Shown: positions 1 to 11,600 of the stretch, one piece after another
Numbering within the stretch: position 1 is the stretch's first letter
How the letters are laid out: every line of letters begins with the position of its first letter
DNA from: Ehretia macrophylla
Taxonomy: Eukaryota; Streptophyta; Magnoliopsida; Boraginales; Ehretiaceae
Length of the DNA: 64,000 nucleotides
Direction of reading: 5' to 3'
Assembly (NCBI GenBank): GCA_037974665.1
Contig: CM075767.1
Location: 25,445,498-25,509,497, forward strand
Notes under the pieces: model-generated
Database searches by the model: none
Told to the model about the DNA's origin: nothing
The model's input: the letters and a program-made list of their open reading frames with translations, nothing else
Position numbers and translations under genes: made by a program

Positions 1-237
1 TCCCCAAATAGGAGTCATGTGCAGGGACTGAATTGAATTTTTTTTAAAGAAATAATAAGAACTAAATTGATTTTTTTGGAAAATAATAAGGATCAAATTG
101 GCTAAGTTTGAAAAATATGGACCATTTTGAATAACTTTTGTAAACATTAGGGACTACTATGAATCTTTTAAAACAATAGGGACTACATTAAAAAAGTATG
201 TAAATAATAGGGACTAAGTGTGAAATTTACCCTTTTC
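1..237. repeat. Right arm of a foldback-type element (left part outside window)
   Basis: The stretch is a run of degenerate units of about 30-45 bp, each containing 'aataatagggactaaatt' or a variant, ending in 'gtgaaatttacccttt'. The same unit structure forms the right arm of the complete foldback element at 50428-50912, so this is read as the right half of a related nonautonomous DNA element whose left arm lies before the window. No coding sequence is visible. The family assignment is inferred from that similarity only. Confidence 0.5.
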
Positions 238-248
238 TCAATCTTTGT

Positions 249-387
249 AATAGTAATGTCCAAAATATAATGATGTTTTAATTTTTTTTGTTTGCAAATA
301 TTGTATGTTGTCAAGATTTAATAGTAATGCCCAAAATATATCGATGTCTTAATTTGTTTGTCCATGAAGATCGTATGTTGTCAAGAT
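249..387. repeat. Two-copy tandem duplication, about 71-bp unit
   Basis: The units beginning 'aatagtaatgtccaaaatat' at 249 and 'aatagtaatgcccaaaatat' at 320 each end in 'tgttgtcaagat'. They differ at scattered positions, so the duplication is not recent. Confidence 0.6.
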
Positions 388-431
388 CCCTTAATTAAGG
401 TCCGTGATGTTTAGAGTATACCAACTCCAAC

Positions 432-782
432 GTGAAAGCCGATCTGAAGTGGGCTCTTGAAAGGCTCAAATTACTCGAGGAAACGAGTATAGATGACTTG
501 ATCATCAAGACAGATTCTTTAGTGGCTGTCACACTAGTTTCAAGCATAAGACCAGACCATAATCCATTGCGCTTAATGATTGAAAACGATCAACAAATGC
601 TCCAGAGACATGCTTGTTTTAGTTTGACCAGCGTATACCAGGAAGCCAACTCCTGTGTTGATTGGCTCACCAACTATAGGACCCATTTCTCTAATGGAAC
701 CAAGATCCTTGATCATTTACCTATACCCTGCCACTCCTATTGGAGAGAGATAAATAGGGGAATCTATTCCCAAGATGATTAG
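432..782 (+). pseudogene. LINE RNase H-domain fragment
   Basis: A 116-codon open stretch matches the C-terminal RNase H domain of plant non-LTR retrotransposons. Visible landmarks are a 'KTDS' acidic motif near residue 27, a 'DHNPL..MI.ND' segment and a 'YQEANSCVDWL' block near residues 69-79, which corresponds to the HxYREANxxADxLA motif. The N-terminal part of the RNase H domain and all reverse transcriptase are missing, so the copy is 5'-truncated. The stop is followed by 'tgcctccttttgattaaaat' and a short A run near 829-836, resembling a LINE 3' end. The first Met is simply the first in the frame and not a real start. A host gene is unlikely. Confidence 0.6.
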
Positions 783-1003
783 TTGAATCATATCGGCGTT
801 TTGCCTCCTTTTGATTAAAATATAATTTTTAAAAAATGGCAATTCATCATACATCTTCTATGGCTTGTAATGTTTATTTCAAAAGGAAATACTTAATATT
901 CCATCATCAACTTTGATCAAGCAACATTCTAGCAAGTTAAGATGCATCACCCATTCTTGAAACATCTTATTTCAAAATGAAGTATTCATTTACTCCCTCA
1001 TAA

Positions 1004-2246
1004 GGCCATCTCCAATAGGATATGTAAACAACATTTTACCCTATATGTAGAGAATAAGATGGAGATAAACATCTCCAACAGGTTCCCTAGAGATTCTCTA
1101 CTGTAAAAAATCCCTATATTCAATTTTTAGCATCTCCACATGTGGAGATATTGAACAAATGCCCTAAACCATTCTGAAAACTAACTGACAATAACAAAAA
1201 GAAAAAAATGAATCAAAAAAAAATGTCTCCAACGGTCAGAAATATGACCGTTGGAGGCACACATGATCTGTGTTTACATCAATTTGAACCAAAAATTTCA
1301 ACAACAAAAAAAAATACACCCAGATCTAGAGCTAAGAAAAAAATCAGCCACAAAAGTAGAAATCAAAAACCATAAGTAATTTTTTTTTAACAAAAAATTT
1401 GGCAAAAGAAATTTTACCTCAAAAAAAAAATCAGCAAAAAAAACTTTTGCATCCAAAAAGTTTTTAAAAAAAAATTCACGAAAAAGTTGAGCAAACTTGT
1501 GGCGCGGTGGTGATTCTCTATGGTGGCCGCGTGATGGCTTGCTGTGGTAGTGGCATGGTGGTTGTTGGGTGGTAGAATGGTGGTTGTTGGGTGATTTACT
1601 ATGGTGGTCAAGTGGTGGTGGCAGTGGCTGTTGGGTGATTTGCTATGGTGGGGTGAGGGTGATGGTAGGTTGTGAGAGGTTAGCACATGGTTTGAGGTGA
1701 AGAAGATCGATGGGTTTTTTAGAGGGTAAGCGTCTGATGAAAAAAAAAAGTAGGGAAAATGTTTATATAATATGGTTTAGGGTTTTAATTTTTGTTTAAT
1801 TATAATTTAGATTATCTATTATTATTAAATACAGTTTGATATGACAAATATTAGTGACAAGAAATAAATTACGTCATGGAAAATAAAGAAATACAAAGAA
1901 AGAAACACAAAAATATTGGAAAAGTTTTAAAATAAAAAAAACAAATATTAGTAGTTAAAAATAAAAATTCATCATATACAATTAGCAAATTCAAATAAAA
2001 AATGTAAAATTGTTAATATAAATTTTAATTAAAAATAATATGTAGGAGATACTTTGGAGTAAAACAAAAATAAAGATTCCCTAAAATACAGAAGCTACTG
2101 GAATGACACTGAAATAGGGATTCCCTAAAATCAGAATGTAGGGAAGTTGTTGGAGTTAAACTGAAATAGAGAATCCCTACATATAGAGAAATGACCAAAA
2201 TTCTTTACATATAAGGAGAAAAATAAAGAAGTTGTTAGAGATGACC
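1004..2246. mobile_element. Nonautonomous DNA element with GGCCATCTCCAA termini (Harbinger-like?)
   Basis: The left end 'ggccatctccaat' and the right end 'gttagagatgacc' are inverted copies, and both are flanked by the trinucleotide TAA (1001-1003 and 2247-2249). A 3-bp TWA target duplication and GGCC termini are typical of PIF/Harbinger elements, so that superfamily is a tentative call. Sub-terminal segments such as 'gagaatccctacatatagag' recur in inverted form. The middle (about 1500-1680) is a GT-rich run of degenerate 'ggtggt' repeats. The histidine-rich frame on the - strand there is a by-product of those repeats. No transposase is visible. Confidence 0.5.
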
Positions 2247-2470
2247 TAAGTCTCAATCAAGCAACATTTTGACAAATTTTAGACTAATTTTTCTACAAGC
2301 TAAGTGATAACATATATATAAATTATGAGATTTCATATACTAGCCAAGGAGCACATGCCTTGCACAAAAAGTATGGTCATGAGCAGGTTGAGAAGCTAGA
2401 TTTAAGCATGTATAGATAAAAAAAAAAAATATGTAACTTGTGGAAGCTAAGTGATTCAATATATAAATTT

Positions 2471-3444
2471 GGGTTAATTTCACTTACTATACTCGATCTT
2501 TTCTTTAAAGACACTTTAAATCCTATCTTTTCATCTTAACCACTTTTTGTTCTTAGATCTAATGGGAGATACTATTCACAAAAACTTACCATTTTTGATA
2601 ATTTTTAGAGACCGGGTCTCTAAATTTAAAGCCAAAATACATTTAAGCCCACACAATTTTAGAAATTTGAATTAAAATAGAGACTCGATTTACTTTTTTG
2701 ACTCTAAATTTAGATACCTAAAAAGTGATTGAGACTCTATTTTGGCCCAAAAGTAGATAAAAGTGGTGGGCCCCATCTATTTTAGCTCTAAATTTAGAAA
2801 ATCGGGTATCTAAAATAGCCAAAAATAGTAAATTTTTGTGAATAGTCTCCACCATGGAGATACCCTTAGAATTATGTTAAAAAGTAAATTAAGATAGTTA
2901 TTATTCCAAATATTTGGACAGACACCTTCCCTAAAATCTCTCTCTCTCTCTCTTAGACAGACATACCCCGAATCACAGCCTGAATCACACACATAAAGAC
3001 AAGCACACAACACAAAATCACCAACCAGAAGCACACATACGCTTTCATTTCCATCATAATATATCTTTTATATACACATACATGTGTTTATATATACACA
3101 TACATATGGTATAGCCATGGCTGTGGGAAAGGAAGATTTGAGGGTAGGAGGAATGAGAGGTTGGGGTTGGGGTGGGGGTGGGAGTTGATGGGATGCTGGC
3201 GGGGAAGAGGGGGTTGAGGGTTTGGGTTGTGGTATAGGGAAGGGTTTAGGAGATTTTTTTTAAAAAGGGTAGATTTTTCTTTACATTAAATTGTAAGGTT
3301 AATTTAGTAATTTTGTCATTATTATTGACAAAATTTTAACTTTGTTAGTTTTGACCAAAGTCAAAGGATAGTAAGTGGTAAAAAAAAGCTAAGGTTTAAA
3401 ATGTCTCTAAAGTAAATATTGGGGATAATAAGTGGAATTAACCA
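2471..3444. mobile_element. Foldback (Mutator-like, nonautonomous) element
   Basis: The left end 'gggttaatttcacttactat' is matched in inverted form by the right end '...aagtggaattaacca', with further inverted similarity around 'tctttaaagacactttaaa' and 'taaaatgtctctaaag'. The flanks 'tataaattt' (2462-2470) and 'taaaaatta' (3445-3453) agree at 7 of 9 positions, a possible degenerate 9-bp target duplication as made by Mutator-like elements. The interior holds CT-rich and G-rich low-complexity sequence and short palindromic blocks, with no recognisable coding region. Confidence 0.5.
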
Positions 3445-3647
3445 TAAAAATTATTATAGCTCAATCCTTAAAAGACCCTTTTCAAATTTGGGTCTTTGTC
3501 TTTTATTGAAACTAATATTTCTAAATAAATTTAAACTCTTACATTTGCTATTTAAATCAATTTTTAGTACAAATTTAATATTTTACTCATGTTAAGAACC
3601 AAATCACTTGTTCCCAAATGTCCTTACCAAGTTTCACCAAATACACT

Positions 3648-4728
3648 GGGGCAAATCTCACAAATGGTTCTTACTGTTTACATTTTTTTCCATATTCGTA
3701 TTGTTTCAAAAGTCCAAAATTTGTCCCCAATATTTACAAAAAGTAGTGCAATTAGTCCTTCTCGTTAAGTAAACATTAAGATTTTACATTAAATAGTTTT
3801 ATGCGTGGCATATGACCAGATATTGAGGGATATAATGGTCATTTCACCATTTTTTTTTTTTGCTAATGTATCTTTTATTTTTATTTTCTTTTCCCCTATT
3901 CCCCTTCCCTACATTAACTCGCTTTTGTCACCGCTCACCCTACCCCTACCTTCTCGTCATGCACCCTACCCCACCCCTACAAACCAACCTCCCAACCCCG
4001 TCTCCACCCACCTCATCCCCCCTTTATACCTTACCCACAACCTTAACCCCGCAAGACCCCAACCCTAACCCCATTAAACCCTAACTACCCCAGCCCACCA
4101 AGACCTACCACAACCACTCACTCACGCCACTCCCACGATCCCATCTCCACCCTTGATTGTGCATTTGTGTATATGGGATGTGTGTTCCTGTTGTGTGTTG
4201 TGTGTGTGCATTGTGGTGTGTTGTGCATGTCATCTGTGTTTTTATTGGGGTATATGTTGTGTGAATGTTAGTGTATGTGTGTTTTGTTGGTGTGTGTGTG
4301 TGTGTGAATCAAGTGTGTGTATGAGTGTATGAGTGTATATCATATGTGTGTTAGTGTATGCATGTGCTGGTGTGTGTGTGTTAAGAAGGTGAGAGAATGA
4401 GGTGGGGGGAAGAAAAAGAAGAGAAGGGGAAAAAATGAAAAAGAATTTTATTAAATTATTGGAGTAATTAAGTAATTTCAGTAGATGGGTTTTTCTAAAT
4501 TTGCTTATTTGATTAAGGGTAATATGGTCATTTTAAGCAAAAAGTGTAATTTTTCGTTAATAATTAAAGGGATTTTGACAGCAAAAACTAATTACATAAC
4601 TTTTTATAACCACTGGGGTTGAATTTGGAATTTTTAAAATAATGAGAACAAATTTAGGACAAAATGTAAATAATGGAGGCCATTTGCGAGATTTAACTAA
4701 TACTCTTTATCATTTGCGAGATTTAACC
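3648..4728. mobile_element. Foldback element with 8-bp target duplication and C-rich/GT-rich core
   Basis: The left arm begins 'ggggcaaatctcacaaatgg' and the right arm ends '...ccatttgcgagatttaacc'. The arms (about 3648-3800 and 4530-4728) are inverted copies of a 'rest-of-genome style' unit containing 'aaatttgtcccca' or its complement. 'aatacact' directly flanks both ends (3640-3647 and 4729-4736), one base short of a perfect 9-bp duplication. The right end is itself a 30-bp tandem duplication (4681-4710 and 4711-4740). The core (3900-4390) is C-rich on one side and (TG)n-rich on the other. The open frames there are compositional artefacts. Confidence 0.55.
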
Positions 4729-5253
4729 AATACACTTTATCATTTCTTGTATAGGAAAGGTAGGAGATCGTAGCAAGTTTCAAATAAAATTGGTTGACTT
4801 AAAACATTTTTACTTGCAGACGACCAAACGAACAGCTAATCCTTAATAATCACGCTGGTGAGTGATGATAATACATGTCTATTTAAATAGAATCACGTCA
4901 TTTTTATGGGGTCCATAGTCATTTTTCGGGGTATGTAGGTATTACGCCCCGAGCTTGAAATTGATTTTCGTTTATACTCGTAATATCCACTTACGTGCGA
5001 AGACGTTTGGAAAGTACTTGGCGGCTTGGTGCTTCAGTTTAGTTTTTAGCACCGCGATCATACATCATGGACCTTTCTCTGAGTTCTCCATCATGGTCTT
5101 TGCTCTGACTTCAAATTTCCGGCCAATTACACCACCGGAATATTCTTCTTCCGTCGAAACCATAGCCTGCCGATTGTGCTCCGGCCAAAGTTGACTAGAA
5201 AACCAACTTTTGCAGCTTCAAGAACCAGCCACAAAGTGATCATCATCATCATC

Positions 5254-5647
5254 ATGGCCCCGAAGAAGCCGAAGATTGAAGGTGCAAGTGATGAACTGAA
5301 TGCTATTGCTTCAGAGAATATGGATTATGCCCCTGCTCGCAGAAGGGTCCGATCAGCTTTCATTAATGTTCAACAGCGGCTTGATCACATCTTGTTTAAG
5401 GTACATTTTTTTATCTGATTATTTGCTTTGCTGAATCTGATTTAATGTTGATTTAAATCTTGTTAGTTTTTGATACCGGTCAGGTTATTGGTATCGAGTA
5501 TACCACGCAGTGACAGTGCGTTTGACTTTTTTCGGTGATCTTAGTTTATGATTAATGGACTTTGTTTTCTGTTCTTGTTGTTGGAACGGTGGCTAGATGG
5601 CTCCAACTGATATCAGAATGGAAGAGGTGAGTTATACTTGTCCCAGA

Positions 5648-5683
<36 letters not shown>

Positions 5684-8600
5684 GTACATATTTGTATTTC
5701 TTTTGCTTGATACATATTTGTGTTTCTTGATATTATTGTGAAGTATTCATTTTACATCCTGTAGTAGCTTTGTGATAGATTGCATTTTGTAAGAAACTGA
5801 GTGCTGGTAAATCAACAATTTCGTCATTCTTGTATGTAGATAAAATGGATTGCAAATAGGATGCAGAAACTTCACACTTAATCGCTAAATTATTTATCTA
5901 CATAGAAACAAAGATGGTTCAATTGGAATATAGCAAAAAACAAACGAAATTAAACAAAGTACTAACATATACCATGAGTTTGATAAAGATGGAAAGAAGT
6001 GACAGCTAGGTGTGCACTTAATATTGATCTAATCAAGTTAGTAACTACAGAGAGGTAATTGTGCGCTTCAGTAATACTCTCGGTAATAGCATCCACAAAG
6101 TGAATTGAACTCGATATATGTCTTTCCTGAACATTTGGAGTACTCTTTGTGCATAATAGGATCAATCCCTTGATCCAAAATACGTGTTAGTGATTTCTCC
6201 TGTCACTTAACTTACGAATTGTATATTCCGCAGTGGTACGAAGTTAACTCAAAGGGTCAAGAGATCTTTTGTAAAAGTTGGTTGCCACAAGCTGGAGTAC
6301 AAATTAAAGGTTCTCTGTATTTTTGTCATGGATATGGTGATACTTGCACGTTCTTCTTCGAAGGTTTGATATATTCTTTTTTACATCTATAATCCGTGTA
6401 ATGTTATCAAGTTCGCTCATATTCTTATCAGTGAGTTTAAAGAGTTTTGTTCGTCTTCCCTCAGTTTACGGTTCTGCTGGATTTATAGAATGACATCTAG
6501 GATACTCTTTTGGAGTTTCAGGTATAGCCAAGCACATTGCTGCTTCTGGCTATGGTGTTTATGCAATTGATTATCCAGGATTTGGCCTCTCCGAAGGATT
6601 GCATGGTTATGTACCTGACTTTGATGGCCTAGTTGACAATGTCATTGAACAATATACAAAAATTAAAGGTAAACCCTGTGATCATTTCTTACTATAGTCT
6701 TCAGCTTAATGTGAAATCTACATAAAAACTGTGCATTTGAATGTTTTGGCTTCTGAGTTTCCTTTTGGCATCTCAACGATGCTATCCATTCTAGGAAACT
6801 GAGACCTTATGTCAATGTTCAAAATAAGCAGCAGAAACACATCCTCGTTAAATTTTAAATTTTTCATCTCATCTCTCATCATATGCAATCTCTTTAATTC
6901 AGCAGATCAATGCAAATAATGATCAATTAAAGCTAACTTTTCCTCATGATTTGGCAGGAAGGCCGGAGATGATTGGGCTGCCTCGCATTTTGTTTGGTCA
7001 GTCCATGGGAGGAGCTGTTGCTCTGAAAGCTCTTCTGAAGGAACCACATGAATGGGATGGAATAGTTCTTGTAGCCCCAATGGTTAAAGTAAGATAATTT
7101 AATCTCCTAGCTGAAGTTTTAGGGGCCTGAGTTAAAATTTATTCGGTCTTTTGGTCTATCTAGATTCCAGGAAATCTTATGTGTTAATTACTTTGATTTC
7201 AGCCAATCGGTACTCAGTTCCTCCTCAGGGTCTTGTGAAAATTAAAGTTCATCCTTAAGCTTTCCTGAGAATTGATTACCCTCGCTGTGGCATTTTCAAC
7301 CTGAATTCTTTTAAGAGTGTTTCTCTGGACCTCACTTCTTACGTGTTGGTTCACCTGTTGATTTATTGTTTAATCCTGCTGATTACAGTTGCAACCTGAG
7401 ATAATTGTAGTTTTTTCAGTTTTCCTTTTGTGTTCTCTTCATAATCCCCCATCTGAGGTAATGTAACTTATATGTGATATCCGAAGCTAGTAATCTTATG
7501 TAAATCTGAATCTTCTTGGAAGTTGAAAGGTTCTTCAGATGACCGAATGAATACAATTCAAACTCAGGGCTACCATCAGGTCGTGATGTGAGGTGCATAT
7601 ATATGCTCTGCAGCCTTTTCTACTTCATAAGAGGGGACAGTATGATTTAAAATCCTTCGCTGAAGGCTACCATAATTGGAAACCTCACCCAGTCATTATG
7701 CATGGTCTTGCCCCTTGTGGACTTGCTTTTAATATATTTTTCTGAGTTACGATCAACAAGCTGACGCTAAAAAGAAGACCACTTTTATGTACCCTTTACA
7801 TCATTCAACTGTTTGTTGGGTTTTCCTTCAGTTCATTTTCATTAATCACTCCATATGTGTATGTTCTTCATGAAATGTGAATAACCTTAAGTATTTATAA
7901 ATTTGCATGGTAAACATCTCTGCCTTACACGGACTTAAAAGGGTACCTGTGGGAGAAAAAGTGAAATTTTCAGTTTTGCATTCTATAATTTACCGACTTT
8001 TTATTTGTGCGTGTGAGAGAAAAAGTGAAATTTTCGGTTTTGCATTCTATACTTTACTGACTTTTTATTTGTGCTAAGATTGCAGAGGAAATGACTCCTC
8101 CAGTTCCCCTTCAGAAAATCTTGATTCTCTTATCAAGGGTTATACCAAAAGCAAAGCTTGTGCCGCAGAAAGATTTAGCAGAGCTGGCCTTCAGAGAGTT
8201 GAAGAAAAGAAACATGGTTTGTTTTTAATATTCTCCCGTTGATTAAAGCAACATAGTGCATATGATTGCAAATAGACTTGATGACTTCATTCATTACAAA
8301 ATTGAAGATTGCTTTCTTGTATTGAAATACAATAGCTTTGGATTATGTTTAATCACTCAAAGAATCAGGTGGAACGCACCATAAAATGAAGGATTAAGCA
8401 AAAAACTTTTTTGAGAACTGCTCTATTCTGTGTTACTTGATTTATATTGGTTGATCTTGTTATCTACTTCAGCGAACATCTTCAGATTAAATCAGTTCTC
8501 CTGTATAGCTTAATTCTATCTTAGTTAAGATCCTTTACTCAGCTTTATTATGTGAAAACGGCAAAACAGAAAGGAAGCAATGAGCATGCTAAAGTCCTCT

Positions 8601-11600
8601 TCAACCTTATAGTTGCAACTAAGAGTGTATATGTCACGCCCCGACCCAACCCCCAAGCTAAAGGTTAAGTCCGGACCCGACACACGGACAGAGTCTCTTC
8701 TGTACCGTGGACATTCTAAAAACCTGTAAACACTTATACAAGGTCTCTACAACACATACAAGCTTAATTTAATTAAACAATAAAGCTATAAGGCCATCCG
8801 AGCCTTATAGTACACAATATCTCCAAAACACACAAGCATGCAAGAACTGGTTATCAGCATAGACTTATAATCATTACATTCTAGGAAATCAATATAACAA
8901 CTTAAAGAGTAGAGCATTCTACATTAACCATCCACTCACAAGCATGCAAGGAAATAAGGCAAGAATAAAAGTTATTACAGATCATAGACTTTCAAAGTTA
9001 CAACCCCGCCATCTAATCTTCGACTTATACAACAAGCATGTACAAGCCCTTGGGCTACAAAATAGTACATAAAGTAATCAGAGGAGTCTTCCACAAAGCA
9101 TCAAAAACATTAACCACCTTAAGTTATCAGACACAGCAACTAAGGTAAGGGCTCGGTCTGAACTTCTTCTTCCTCAACTAAATCAACAAGCTGGGGATCA
9201 CCCTCAGCGTCTCCTGAAACAGATATCGAGGTATGAGCAACCACTGTTGCCCAGTGAGGGATATAGTCCCGGGGCGTGCAATGCAACAGATAACACAATT
9301 ACACAACAATAACACTTTAACAATTTAAGAATCAATGAAAACTTAAATAACCACACAATTAAAAGGATACATTTCAACAATCCCCTATACACCAATCTTC
9401 ACTGGTCTTCAATCACGATCCACGAACCACGAGCACGATCACGATAAGCCGGCATAACCCCAATCACTCCAGTGGGTGTACTCCGGATCCTACGACCCAA
9501 CATCCCCTGGCAATCTCCGGACCAGGCGAATGAGGGAATAGGGTACGGAGTTTGAATATCCACCGGCAAGCCCTCTGCCGCCCAGCCGATATTCAACACA
9601 TCCGCCCCGACACTATGGTTGCGCAACCAACTATGCAATGCACTCAACGATGGCAAGTTAACAACAATAATATAAGCATTAACACATATGAGGATCAACA
9701 AAGTAGGTTGACCTCGATACAATTAGGATAGAAGCAAGGATAGAAGCTAATAAGCAGTTTACAAATGAACTTATACCATATAAGCATAGAATCACACCAA
9801 AAGCTCCAAACCAACTTAATATCACATATAAACACTCATGAAGTCATGCCGTGGGTTTAGGAATGTGAGAAAAACGGAATTGCACTGAAACCCCTTTATT
9901 TTACATACTATTTCTCTTCCAAACCCAAGTTAATGATTTCATTTTCAAAAGAAACTCTCCCAACCTTCTAACTAACCCCCAAGGTACCCTTTCAACCCTC
10001 GAACTCAATCAAATGCCCGCGTTTACCCCGAAAGCCCCAATTTTCCTCTTTTGGCTATAAACCACACCTACATTGTCCGGGCTTCAAACAAGGGATATCA
10101 AGGCATCTATAGCACCTAGGTAGCCTAAGGATACTAGAATTGAAGCCCGAATCCACCCGGATTCGCATTAACACCAAAAGCCCCAACTTAAAGTCGGCTA
10201 TTTTCCATTTTTAGGCAATTTTAAGGCAATGCAAGTACACGGGGTTATTTAACTATCTTCACTAGCACCTAAGGCATCAATTAGAAGCATTAATTCAAGC
10301 CAATTCGAACAATTACACAAAACCCTAAAAAAACGTCACTATTCACCCTAAGAATCAAACTATCGATTTCTACCGTTTAATTCATGAAACAATAGCATAA
10401 AAGTGGTCTCTACTATGTGTACACAACATATATAAGCTTATTTGAGCCTTGCAATAGCATTAAACATCATTTCTAACAAATCAAGAAAATAGCAATTATT
10501 TTAAAATGCGAAAATAAGCCATGAAATCCCTCACCACTACGCGTAGGAGCACCTAGGAACCTTGCAAACACCCTACACTAGTTGCTCGAGGCTTGGCTTG
10601 GCTTGAATTGATGATTTGATGAGCAAAAATCTCCTCCAAATGCACAAGGAAGGCTGTCGGGTATGGCACTGTTCATAAGCTGAATTTTTTTGTTTTTGTG
10701 TGATATGTGAGCTAAGTGTGATATGTTTTGGTTTTATAAAAGGTGGGGTCTAGTTGGACATTTAAATAGCTTCTAAAATGTGCGTTGAAAGCTTAGAAAC
10801 GAGCCTAAGGTGGTGAAATATATGCTAGCTAATTAATTACCTAAGTTAGTTACGTAACACTATTCACTCAACTACTAAAGTCATTTTCTAAACGAGCCTT
10901 CCTAACGCCTTAAGCTCAAAAGCACATTTTTCCCACTACTTTTACAATTAATATGATTTAATAAAAATGCTAATTAACTAATAGAAAGCATTTTAAAAAC
11001 GGAGTGAATAGTAGTCACAAAGTCAATTAATAAGGCATAGAAGTAAATGCACAAACAAGGGATGCAACAGTAATTAAATGCATGGCAAAATCTCGGGCGT
11101 CACATCCTCTCCCCCTTAAACTAATTGCGCCCACGCAATTCTTACATGTTTCGGCGAATAACTCTGGATACCGATCCCGCATCTGATCCTCTCTTTCCCA
11201 TGTCGCATCCTCTACTCCGTGGTGATCCCACAGAACTTTAACCATCGGAATGCTTTTAGTCCTCAGCTCCTGAACTTTCTGATCAACAATTCGAAGAGGT
11301 TTCTCGGTGTAGGTCAAAGTTTCACTGATCTCTAGCGGTTCCGGCTCAAGTATGTGAGAGGGATCTGGCTGATACTTCCGAAGCATGGAAACATGAAATA
11401 CGTCATGAATTCTGCCCAGACTGGGAGGTAAAGCTAGACGGTAGGCCAAATCACCAACAGTTTCAGTTATCTCAAATGGTCCCACATATCGAGGACTGAG
11501 TTTACCTCCTTTACCATGCCGAATCAAACCCTTGCGAGGAGAAATTTTCAGAAATACTCGATCCCCTACAGTAAATTTCAGATCACGACGTCGTCTATCT

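Noticed and set aside
1414..1686. Histidine-rich - strand protein
   Set aside because: Produced by degenerate GGTGGT repeats in the core of a nonautonomous element.
4955..5194. Separate small protein upstream of the hydrolase
   Set aside because: A different frame overlapping the hydrolase leader, with no recognisable domain. Most likely 5' UTR sequence.
5176..5253. N-terminal extension of the hydrolase from upstream in-frame codons
   Set aside because: The frame is open, but no in-frame ATG precedes 5254. The extension would start with GTG.
9204..9722. Two small - strand genes (63 and 107 codons)
   Set aside because: Both lie wholly in the gypsy LTR and recur identically at 16722-17240. 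They are LTR sequence without a known domain.
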